From: Gemmatimonadota bacterium | Lineage (GTDB): Bacteria > Gemmatimonadota > Gemmatimonadetes > Gemmatimonadales > Gemmatimonadaceae | DNA: 52,030 nucleotides | Assembly (NCBI GenBank): GCA_003155795.1 | Contig: PMEM01000011.1 | Location: forward strand, 5,710-57,739 | Direction of reading: 5' to 3' | Part shown: positions 45,217 through 52,030 of the stretch, piece after piece | Position numbering within the stretch: position 1 is the first letter of the stretch | How the letters are laid out: every line of letters starts with the position of its first letter | The notes under the pieces: generated by a model | Told to the model about the DNA's origin: nothing | Seen by the model: only the letters and a program-made list of their open reading frames with translations | The model's database searches: none | Translations under genes and position numbers: made by a program

Positions 45217-47979
45217 TCACGGCGCGGCATCGGACGGTGTTGCGGCGTCAGCCAGAAGTGCCTTGAAGCCGGGATCAGCGCGGATCCCGTCCCAGGTCGG
45301 GTCGATGCGCAGGAGTTGCGCGGAGCAGACGAAACCTGCGCTCGGAGACGCGAGCAAATTGCGCAGGATCGCAACCGCGTCCTTCGCATCGCCACTGTGC
45401 GCGTAGATCGTGGCGAGTCGCATGAGGACACCCGATCCCTCCACCGCGTCTCGCGACGTCGGCAGCAGCTCGCTCGCGCGGCGGCCCGCGCTGATCGCTT
45501 CAGAAGTTCTACCAAGCCCCGCGTACGAAAGGCCGAGCCAGCTCCAGCCGTCGGCATCAGTCGTGTCTGCCCGCACCTGCGCCTCAAGTGTCCGTCGAGC
45601 GGCGTCGAACGCTCCACGCGCGCGGATCGTATCGCCTTTTTCCGCCCACGCTTGGCCGACGAGTAATGCGGCTGGAATTGGTCCGGGAGACTGCGGTTCG
45701 TACACTACGTTGGGGCCGTGCGTCATGATCGCGAGCGCGCTGTCTGGTTGCCGCAGCAGCCACGCGATCTCGAATCCGACCGCGGACGTCTCCCCTTTTG
45801 GGTCCGTGCGCGCCGGAATCGTCGCCCAGGCCGCGCGCGCGCGCGCCGGCTGTCCAGCGACCGTGAGCACCCACGCCTTCTGAACGAGGGATTGGTAGTT
45901 GCCAGGCTGGATCGCGAGTGCGCGGTCGAATGCCGTCACTGCGTCATCGTATTGTCTCGCCAACTCGAAACTGTTGCCGAGTTGCACCGGCCATGTCGCG
46001 TTTCTCGGGTCCAGCAACTCTGCGCGCCGGAATTCGGTGATCGCAGCTTGCGGGTTGCCCTGACGGCGGGTGACGAACGCGAACGCAGCGGCCACTCGTG
46101 CGTCATTTGGGAGACTCTGGCGCGCAATATCGAACTCCCGCAGTGCGGCTGGATAGTCGCGGTGTCCCCAATAATGCACGTAACCCATTGCGAGATGCGC
46201 CTCAGGGAGGTTGGGCTCGAGCGCCAACGCATGCCGCGCCTCTCTTGCAGCGCCATCCAGGTTGGCCTGAGAGTGATCGAAGCCGAGCCAATAGCTGTAG
46301 CTATCGACGTAAGACAGCCGCGCGTACGCGAGCGCGAAGCGCGGGTCGAGCGCGATAGCTTGCCGATAGAGCAGCGCAGCTCGCGCGGCGAGAGTGGCCG
46401 GATCCCCCGCCGCAGTCCCTTCCGTTTGATCGACGGCGTACTCGGCTTCGAGGAAGAGGTCGTACGCTGGCGCGTTCTGTGTGGGGACACTGGCGACGCG
46501 CGCTGACTCGCCGGGGAGAAGCTGTGCCTTGAGTGCGTCGGCCACATGCTGCGCAATTTCGGACTCGACCGAAAAAATGCTATTGACGGTACCGTCGTAG
46601 CTGTCAGCCCAGAGTTGTGCGCCCGAGTGCGCGTCGACCAATTGCACTGCCACGCGCACCTGATCGCCCGAGCGCTGTACGCTCCCCTCCAGGAGAGTCG
46701 CAACTCCAAGTTGCTCTGCTACGTGCGCTACATCTTGCGGATGGCTCGCGTACTGCGCGGCGGATGTTCGCGCGATTACCTTCAGGTCGTGGATTCCTGC
46801 CAAACGCGTGAGGATCTCGTCCTGAGTTCCCGCGGCGAAGTACGCGTTGCTCGTGTCCGCGCTCAGGTTGTCGAACGGGAGCACGGCTACGGACTTCCCA
46901 GGCACCGAAGCCGTGCCAGCTGCCTCGCCAGCGAGGTGACCAGGGGCGGCCGCCGCGGCATGGCTGTGATGCCAGTAGCCGTAACCGGCACCGGTCGCGA
47001 TGAGCACGATCGCCACAATCGCCGCCGTCACCGCCGGCGGTGAGCGCCGTTCCGGCGCGGGATGTTCGCGACGCGACGTAGCCGAATTCACCGGCGCGCT
47101 GTCGGTACTTCCCGCGTTGAGCGTTGTCGTGGCGTCGAGGACTGCTATCAGCGACTCCGCGTTCCGAGGCCGATCTGCTGGATTCTTTTCGAGACACTGC
47201 ATCACGATTGCGGCAACGGGTGCCGGGATGCTGGCGCGGCGTTTTGCGACTGGATCGGGCACTTCGGTCACATGTGCAGCCAGGATCTGTTGCATAGTTG
47301 CGCCGACGAACGGAGGGCGCCCGGTGAGCATCTCGTACGCAACAACACCGAGCGCATAGAGATCAGCGCGTGAATCGACCTGCGGATCGGCCGCCGCCTG
47401 CTCGGGTGACATGTACGTCGGTGTCCCGAGTGTCATGCCCGCTGTGGTGAGCGTCGTGCGGACGGTGCCCCCAAGTGTGCTCGCTACATCGCTCACGGCC
47501 TTTGCCACGCCGAAGTCCGCGACGAGTGCGTGGCCGTCGGACAGAAGGATATTCTCCGGCTTCACGTCGCGGTGAACCACGCCGTGTCGGTGCGCGTACG
47601 CGAGCCCGTCCGCCACGTCGCGAATTATGCGACACGTCTCGCTTATGGGGAGAGCGCCCTCGCGCGCAAGCCTGGCGCGGAGCGATTCACCTTCCACGTA
47701 CGGCATCACATAGTACAGCACATCGTCTGCTGCGCCCGAGTCGTAAAGCGCAAGTACGTGCGGATGCGTGAGTCGTGCCGCGATTTCTACCTCGCGCAGA
47801 AAGCGGACTGCGCCGAGGGCCTGGGCAAGATCAGCGTGAAGGACCTTGATCGCGACCTTGCGATGGTGCTTGAGATCTTCCGCGAGATACACTCTTGCCA
47901 TGCCACCCGCGCCGAGTTCGCGCTCGATGCGATAATGGTCGGCGAGTGACGAGCGCAGGCGTTCATCGATCTCCGTCAT
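45217..47979 (-). CDS. Transmembrane Ser/Thr kinase with TolB-like and TPR domains, coupled to a toxin gene
   Basis: 920 residues. Kinase domain about 15-280 with Lys45, HRD Asp138, DFG 155-157 and GTPTYMSPEQA. Membrane helix about 316-332. Then a TolB-like/FlgO-type domain (about 362-480: VAVLPFDNLSADTSNAYFAAGTQDEIL, GVATLLEGSVQRSGDQVRVAVQLVDAHSG) and about ten TPR-like repeats to the C-terminus (for example NLPEAHLAMGYVHYWGHRDY, LGLSYAGLGRTSEAISAGRR). The ATG at 47979 overlaps the stop of the PIN-domain toxin gene (ATGA), so translation is probably coupled. Same layout as the kinase at 28567 but about 80 residues longer. Confidence 0.92.
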   Translation of the reverse strand: MTEIDERLRSSLADHYRIERELGAGGMARVYLAEDLKHHRKVAIKVLHADLAQALGAVRFLREVEIAARLTHPHVLALYDSGAADDVLYYVMPYVEGESLRARLAREGALPISETCRIIRDVADGLAYAHRHGVVHRDVKPENILLSDGHALVADFGVAKAVSDVASTLGGTVRTTLTTAGMTLGTPTYMSPEQAAADPQVDSRADLYALGVVAYEMLTGRPPFVGATMQQILAAHVTEVPDPVAKRRASIPAPVAAIVMQCLEKNPADRPRNAESLIAVLDATTTLNAGSTDSAPVNSATSRREHPAPERRSPPAVTAAIVAIVLIATGAGYGYWHHSHAAAAAPGHLAGEAAGTASVPGKSVAVLPFDNLSADTSNAYFAAGTQDEILTRLAGIHDLKVIARTSAAQYASHPQDVAHVAEQLGVATLLEGSVQRSGDQVRVAVQLVDAHSGAQLWADSYDGTVNSIFSVESEIAQHVADALKAQLLPGESARVASVPTQNAPAYDLFLEAEYAVDQTEGTAAGDPATLAARAALLYRQAIALDPRFALAYARLSYVDSYSYWLGFDHSQANLDGAAREARHALALEPNLPEAHLAMGYVHYWGHRDYPAALREFDIARQSLPNDARVAAAFAFVTRRQGNPQAAITEFRRAELLDPRNATWPVQLGNSFELARQYDDAVTAFDRALAIQPGNYQSLVQKAWVLTVAGQPARARAAWATIPARTDPKGETSAVGFEIAWLLRQPDSALAIMTHGPNVVYEPQSPGPIPAALLVGQAWAEKGDTIRARGAFDAARRTLEAQVRADTTDADGWSWLGLSYAGLGRTSEAISAGRRASELLPTSRDAVEGSGVLMRLATIYAHSGDAKDAVAILRNLLASPSAGFVCSAQLLRIDPTWDGIRADPGFKALLADAATPSDAAP

Positions 47980-48407
47980 TTCGCGCGTGCACCTTTCGGC
48001 GGCTTGCGTCGCACTGAATTCTCGAGAGTCGCATATTCACGCGACGCTAGCAGCCGCTTGTCAGCGGTAACGAGAGTCAGTTCGTGAACCTTGGCCGTCG
48101 CTGCGAGAAAGCGATCTGCTGGATCGCGATGCGCCAGTTTGAGCGTACAACTCGCAATCGCCACTTCATAGGTCAGTGCGGCGATTCGCTGCGGCACGGC
48201 GCGCAGCATTTCGCGAACGGCGTCGTCCGGACCGGTGTCGCTGAGGAGCCGCCCGCGCTGGAAGAGGACGGTTGCCTCCCACACGCTGATCGGAGAGAGC
48301 CAGAGCACGTTCTCCGGCGCTTCGAGCGCTTTCCGGACCTTGGGTGAGAGATTCTCGGGTGCAGACACGCTCCAGATCCAGATATGGGTGTCCAGCAGCA
48401 ACTGCAT
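47976..48407 (-). CDS. vapC: VapC-like PIN domain ribonuclease toxin
   Basis: 143 residues from the ATG at 48407, which overlaps the antitoxin stop by one base (TAATG); an upstream in-frame start would read through the antitoxin gene. PIN active-site acids are present: Asp6 (LLLDTHIW), Glu44 (SVWEATVL), Asp98 (DPADRFLAATA) and Asp116 (TADKRLL), which bind Mg2+/Mn2+. VapC toxins cut tRNA or rRNA; the target here is unknown. The C-terminus is basic (SVRRKPPKGARAK). Directly followed by, and overlapping, a sensor kinase gene. Confidence 0.9.
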   Translation of the reverse strand: MQLLLDTHIWIWSVSAPENLSPKVRKALEAPENVLWLSPISVWEATVLFQRGRLLSDTGPDDAVREMLRAVPQRIAALTYEVAIASCTLKLAHRDPADRFLAATAKVHELTLVTADKRLLASREYATLENSVRRKPPKGARAK

Positions 48408-48658
48408 TAGCGGAGCGCCTCCCAATCGTCCGTGGGGGACACGGGAGACACGATGTCGCCATGTACACGGACGGCGCCACGGAGCGAGCCGAGCCACGTC
48501 GCACCGGTGCTGGCAGACGCGACCGGAACGATTTCCGCCATCGGCTGACCGCGCCGGGTGACGCGGACTGACTGGCCAGTCTGGCGAACGTTCTCGAGCA
48601 CTGCAAGACAGGTGGCCTTGAAGTGCGAGATGCTCATGGTTTCGATATCGTCGGTCAT
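48407..48658 (-). CDS. Phd/YefM-type antitoxin of the VapC-like toxin
   Basis: 83 residues from the ATG at 48658. The N-terminal DNA-binding half shows the Phd/YefM pattern MSISHFKATCLAVLENVRQTGQSVRVTRRGQPMAEIVP in segments (ISHFKA, LENVRQTGQSV, TRRGQPMAEIVP). The rest (about 40-83) is the toxin-wrapping tail ending PTDDWEALR. It should repress its own promoter alone or with the toxin. The promoter region carries two tandem 13-base repeats at 48683-48708. Confidence 0.88.
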   Translation of the reverse strand: MTDDIETMSISHFKATCLAVLENVRQTGQSVRVTRRGQPMAEIVPVASASTGATWLGSLRGAVRVHGDIVSPVSPTDDWEALR

Positions 48659-48682
48659 GTTATGATATCTAAGGGCGGAGTG

Positions 48683-48708
48683 GCCTATGGTCAACGCCTA
48701 TGGTCAAC
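48683..48708 (-). repeat. Tandem 13-bp repeats in the toxin-antitoxin promoter
   Basis: GCCTATGGTCAAC occurs twice head to tail (48683-48695, 48696-48708). On the minus strand each copy carries TTGACC, a -35-like hexamer; the promoter-proximal one is 17 bases from TAGATA, close to the antitoxin ATG at 48658. It could be an antitoxin operator, a duplicated -35, or both. Confidence 0.55.
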
Positions 48709-48829
48709 TAGCCATGGCACAGCTCACCGCCTACTCTCGCGAAACTTCCACCAGTTGTGCACGAGCGCTAGGCCAGGGTCGTAGCGTGGATCAAGCGCGA
48801 AGCGGTGCCGAGGGCCTGTGACGGCGCCG

Positions 48830-51511
48830 TCACCGAGTGAACTTCTCCCCGCCCGGCCGGCGCATCATCCAGATGTTCGCCTCTTCCTGGAGCGCGCCGT
48901 AATACAGCGTGCGGCCGTCGGGCGAGGCGACGATCGCGGCGGACACGTCGGGCGGGTACGGCAGCGTTCCGGTGAGCTCGCGGCGCGCAAGCGTTGTGAT
49001 GTCCTGCATCACGAGCGCCCCATGCTGGTTGAAGTACACGATGTGCTGATGATCTGGAAGCCAGGCGATGATCTCGCTCTCGGAATCGTCGTTCAGGAGA
49101 CGCGGGTGCAACGTCACCGCGTCCCAGAGCACGGTACCATGATTGTCGCCGTTCGCCGTCTCTACGACACCCGAGAGCCAGCGCCCGTCGCGGGTCCAGT
49201 AGTTGGGATTCGCGGTCAGCCCGGGGCGGTCGAGCGGTTGCACCGCGGTCGCCGTTCGCTCGGTCGCGGGCCAGGGCGCGGCGGCGATCCACGCCTTCTT
49301 CTGACCACTCTGATCAATCGTGACGAGGTGTTTGCCATCCGGCGCCAGCATCACGTAGGTGATACCACCAGGAAAATCTGTCAGGCGTGTGCGTTGGCTC
49401 CCGTCAACCTGAATCATCCACGCATCGTACGCCCCACTTTTGTTGGAGTAGAACGTCACCCCGGTGCCATCGGGCGTGAAGCGTGGCTCCCAGTCGCGAG
49501 CAACGTCGTCGGTGAGACGCGCAAGCCCGCTCCCGTCCGTGCGCATGACGAAGATGTCCTGCTGCCGCTCGAGCCGGTTGTACAGCGCGAGCCACTTACC
49601 GTCCGGCGAAACGTCGGTGGGAACGAGATTTCCCGTGCGGTGCTCCAGCAGCGACGTGGAGGTGATGCGCCCCGCATCGGCGTCGAATGTAATGGCCGCG
49701 GGGTTCACCGAGTGCAGCTCGGAGCGGAAAACGAGTGTGCTGCCGTCGTGTGAGAGTCTGGGGAGATCCATAGCGCCGTCCGCGCCCGCGGCGACCAGTT
49801 CGGGGGCGCCGTTGGCCGAGCCGGATGGTTCGTCCACACGGATTCGCCAGATTCCCATCGTTCCGCCGCGATCACTCGCGAAGTAGAGATAGCGCCCGTC
49901 GGGCGACCATGTGGGGGACCAGTCCACGGCGGCGTCGTTCGTCACCTTCACGCCCGCACCGCCTGCGGCCGGCATCGTCGCAATGTCGCGCTGCCCACCG
50001 GCCGTCAGCCAGAACGCGATCCGCTTGCCCGACGGCGACCACGCCGGTTGATAGAAGGTTCCGGCGAGGTGGGGGTCGAGTTTCCGCGGCGTTCCGCCGT
50101 TCGAGTCGACTATCCACAACACCCCCGTGCTTTCCACCGAGTATGGGGAAGTCACCTCCTCCGATCCGAACACGATAGAGCGCCCGTCGGGTGACCAGGC
50201 GGGATTGGACCCGAACGCGGTGAGTCGCCGCGGCGATTCGCCAGTCGCACCCACGACGAACACCCCGTCGCCGCGCTTCGCGTACGCAATCTCCTTTCCG
50301 TCCGGCGAGTACGCTGGCCAGACGTAATCCGCGGTCGAGTCGCCGGCCACGAGCACGGGGTTACGCCCGCCGACACGCTGTACGTAGATCGCCGACCGAC
50401 CACTCGCGTCGCTCGCGTACGCGAACGACTCGCCATCCGGCGACAGGCTCGGGCTCGTTTCCACACCCGATGCATCGGTGAGCTGCGTGAACTCGGACCA
50501 CTGTGCCTCGGGAGACGCGGATCGACGCCCGAGCCACCACGCCGCGGCGAGGGCGATGACCGCCGCACACCCCACTGCCGCCGCGATCGCGCGAGGCTTC
50601 GCGCTCGGGGCACGCTGCGGCGCCGAGGCAACTCGCGAGCCGCCTGCACCTGCCACGCTGGCTCCCATGTCAGGAGCCATCAGCGCCTCAGCGAACTTGC
50701 TCGTCGTCTGCCATCGATCTGCCGGGAGTTTCTGGAGCGCGCGCGCGACCGCGGTATCGACGCTCGGAGATACCGAGCGCCTGTGCGCAGTGAGCGACGG
50801 CGCCACCTCGGTGATCACCTTCGCAACGATGGCCTGACTGTTCGGTCCCGTGAATGGCGGCTCGCCCGCGAGCATCTCGTATGTCACCGCGCCCAATGCG
50901 TAGATATCTGCGCGCGGCCCGATGTGCTTGTCGCCCATCGCCTGTTCCGGCGCCATGTAGTGCGGTGTACCGAGACTCAGCCCCGTCTGAGTCATGCGCA
51001 CGCCGCCGGCCTGCTCGACGGCGAGCGCGATTCCGAAGTCCGCGACAAGTGCGTGCCCGTTCTGAAGCAGAATGTTCTCGGGCTTGATGTCGCGATGCAC
51101 AACGCCGCGGTCGTGCGCGTACTGCAGCGCATCGGCGGCCTCGCACGCGATTCGCAACGCGTCGACGATAGGGAGCTGTCCCTCGCGCTCGAGTCGTGCG
51201 CGCAGGGTCTCGCCGTCCACATACGGCATGATGTAGTACAGCAACCCGCTCGCGCTCCCGCTGTCGAACAGCGGAAGAATGTGCGGATGCTGGAGATTCG
51301 CGGTTAGCTCGATCTCTTTCAGGAACCGCTCGGGCCCCAGCACCGCCGAGAGCTCCGGGTGCAGCACCTTGATCGCCACCTTGCGGTGGTGCCGGACGTC
51401 CGCGGCCAGGTACACGGTCGCCATACCGCCCGCGCCAAGCTCGCGCTCGATCGTGTACCTGTCAGCCAGCGCGGTGCGCAGCGTGTCGATCGGATCGGCC
51501 GTGGATGTCAT
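48830..51511 (-). CDS. Transmembrane Ser/Thr kinase with TolB/WD40 propeller
   Basis: 893 residues. Kinase domain about 18-280: GAGGMATVYL, Lys48, HRD and DFG intact, GTPHYMAPEQ. Membrane helix about 310-330 (AIAAAVGCAAVIALAAAWWLG). The C-terminal half is a TolB-type propeller with blades such as LSPDGESFAYASD, YSPDGKEIAYAK, WSPDGRSIVFGS, WSPSGKRIAFWL, WSPDGRYLYFAS and VSPDGKWLALYN. Same design and close sequence to the kinase at 42522-45173, which suggests tandem duplication around the toxin-antitoxin pair. It ends 172 bases before the antitoxin start and probably has its own promoter upstream of 51511. Confidence 0.92.
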   Translation of the reverse strand: MTSTADPIDTLRTALADRYTIERELGAGGMATVYLAADVRHHRKVAIKVLHPELSAVLGPERFLKEIELTANLQHPHILPLFDSGSASGLLYYIMPYVDGETLRARLEREGQLPIVDALRIACEAADALQYAHDRGVVHRDIKPENILLQNGHALVADFGIALAVEQAGGVRMTQTGLSLGTPHYMAPEQAMGDKHIGPRADIYALGAVTYEMLAGEPPFTGPNSQAIVAKVITEVAPSLTAHRRSVSPSVDTAVARALQKLPADRWQTTSKFAEALMAPDMGASVAGAGGSRVASAPQRAPSAKPRAIAAAVGCAAVIALAAAWWLGRRSASPEAQWSEFTQLTDASGVETSPSLSPDGESFAYASDASGRSAIYVQRVGGRNPVLVAGDSTADYVWPAYSPDGKEIAYAKRGDGVFVVGATGESPRRLTAFGSNPAWSPDGRSIVFGSEEVTSPYSVESTGVLWIVDSNGGTPRKLDPHLAGTFYQPAWSPSGKRIAFWLTAGGQRDIATMPAAGGAGVKVTNDAAVDWSPTWSPDGRYLYFASDRGGTMGIWRIRVDEPSGSANGAPELVAAGADGAMDLPRLSHDGSTLVFRSELHSVNPAAITFDADAGRITSTSLLEHRTGNLVPTDVSPDGKWLALYNRLERQQDIFVMRTDGSGLARLTDDVARDWEPRFTPDGTGVTFYSNKSGAYDAWMIQVDGSQRTRLTDFPGGITYVMLAPDGKHLVTIDQSGQKKAWIAAAPWPATERTATAVQPLDRPGLTANPNYWTRDGRWLSGVVETANGDNHGTVLWDAVTLHPRLLNDDSESEIIAWLPDHQHIVYFNQHGALVMQDITTLARRELTGTLPYPPDVSAAIVASPDGRTLYYGALQEEANIWMMRRPGGEKFTR

Positions 51512-51628
51512 GGACGCAGGAACGTACGGTTCGGCGGCTGGTGCGGCAACCGGACAATTGAGTAGGTTCGGGACGGAGTGGGGACGGACTCCGGCACTCG
51601 AAACCGGTTGGCCGGAGCAACTTCTCGC

Positions 51629-52030
51629 TCACTGTGTGTGATTGCCGGATGTCAATCCGGCGTCCCACGTTTCCAGCATCACAACCTGTCGTGAATCGTG
51701 TTGACTGGCGTGCCGGCGGATCATCAGGAAAGCGCCGTCTGGAAGCACGTCGAACGGCTCCGGCGCACTGGAAAATCCGCTCGCCGCGAACAGGCCGTGC
51801 TGCTTACCGAGCGTAAACTCATCCCCAGGCGCAATCTCCGCGACCATCATGCTATCGGCGGTGAGATAGAAGAGCTTCCTTCCGTCGTGTGACCATCGTG
51901 GGAGCCCGGGCCGCGAAACTTGCCACCGCCCGCCGCGGCTGCTGTCCATGGGCCGAACGTATAGCTGATAAGTGCCCGATTCGTTGGAGACATATGCCAA
52001 CCATCTGCCGTCGGGTGACACCGCGGGTGC
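51629..52030 (-). CDS. C-terminal part of a further TolB-propeller (probably kinase) protein, truncated by window edge
   Basis: The frame is open to the right edge of the window, so only the last 133 residues are seen. They contain propeller blades VSPDGRWLAYVSNESGTYQLYV, WSHDGRKLFYLTADSMM and DVLPDGAFLMIRR, as in the C-termini of the neighbouring kinase-TolB proteins. By context it is most likely another kinase of the array, but the kinase domain is not in view. 117 bases separate its stop from the start of the next gene. Confidence 0.85.
   Translation of the reverse strand, partial: APAVSPDGRWLAYVSNESGTYQLYVRPMDSSRGGRWQVSRPGLPRWSHDGRKLFYLTADSMMVAEIAPGDEFTLGKQHGLFAASGFSSAPEPFDVLPDGAFLMIRRHASQHDSRQVVMLETWDAGLTSGNHTQ

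Noticed and set aside
48683..48708. Target-site duplication or att site flanking an element
   Set aside because: The two 13-bp copies are directly adjacent with nothing between them, and no integrase or transposase is in the window.
48818..49753. Plus-strand frame of 311 residues
   Set aside because: Antisense to the C-terminal propeller of the kinase at 48830-51511; no recognisable domain.

Overview
The window looks like a chromosomal segment of a Gemmatimonadota bacterium (probably Gemmatimonadaceae). The reasons are: GC-rich coding DNA; several large transmembrane Ser/Thr kinases that open with the phylum-typical sequence ADRYxIERELGAGGMATVYLAEDL and carry TolB/WD40 or TolB-like plus TPR sensor halves; signal peptides ending in AQ; an S9 peptidase and a TonB-type receptor; and a two-membrane export system. 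This is recognition from the sequence only; no 16S or marker gene is present. No tRNA, rRNA, CRISPR array or intact transposon was seen.

Layout. 1-1751: 3'-truncated lipoprotein with bacterial Ig-like repeats and a small membrane protein. 2-4.4 kb: secreted DPP4-like S9 peptidase. 4.6-5.7 kb: MarR regulator and DoxX membrane protein, with matching candidate operator sequences upstream of both. 5.9-9.3 kb: TonB-dependent-receptor-like protein with an unusual LTxxQ-type helical tail. 9.4-10.4 kb: aldo/keto reductase. 10.45-17.4 kb: tightly overlapping TetR-TolC-HlyD-ABC-ABC-permease-permease efflux operon, comparable to E. coli cecR-ybhGFSR but with its own outer-membrane channel and split ATPases. 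17.5-21.5 kb: UBP-type zinc finger, DUF5996, PNPOx-like protein, phospholipase D/cardiolipin-synthase-like protein and a 4-TM protein. 21.5-24.8 kb: secreted unknown, Dps, second aldo/keto reductase, DinB-like protein.

24.9-33.4 kb is rich in DNA-alkylation defence: an Ada-N/AraC/AlkA fusion adjoining an SRAP (YedK/HMCES) gene, and an AidB homologue 4.7 kb further on. Between them lie an SLC1-type symporter, a kinase-TolB-TPR sensor that seems to begin at CTG, and a small unknown. 33.4-38.7 kb: DUF2249 pair, a cluster of REP-like palindromes, then a copper operon (copZ, cupredoxin, copA, csoR, CDF transporter) behind a textbook CsoR box. 38.8-42.5 kb: MctP-like symporter with DUF3311 partner, luciferase-like monooxygenase and a 4-TM protein.

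42.5-52 kb is an array of kinase-sensor genes on the minus strand. A VapBC-type toxin-antitoxin pair directly precedes two of them, with the toxin stop codon overlapping the kinase start codon. This toxin-antitoxin/kinase arrangement, the asymmetric ABC ATPase pair, the receptor-LTxxQ fusion and the CTG-start kinase are the points most worth a second look.
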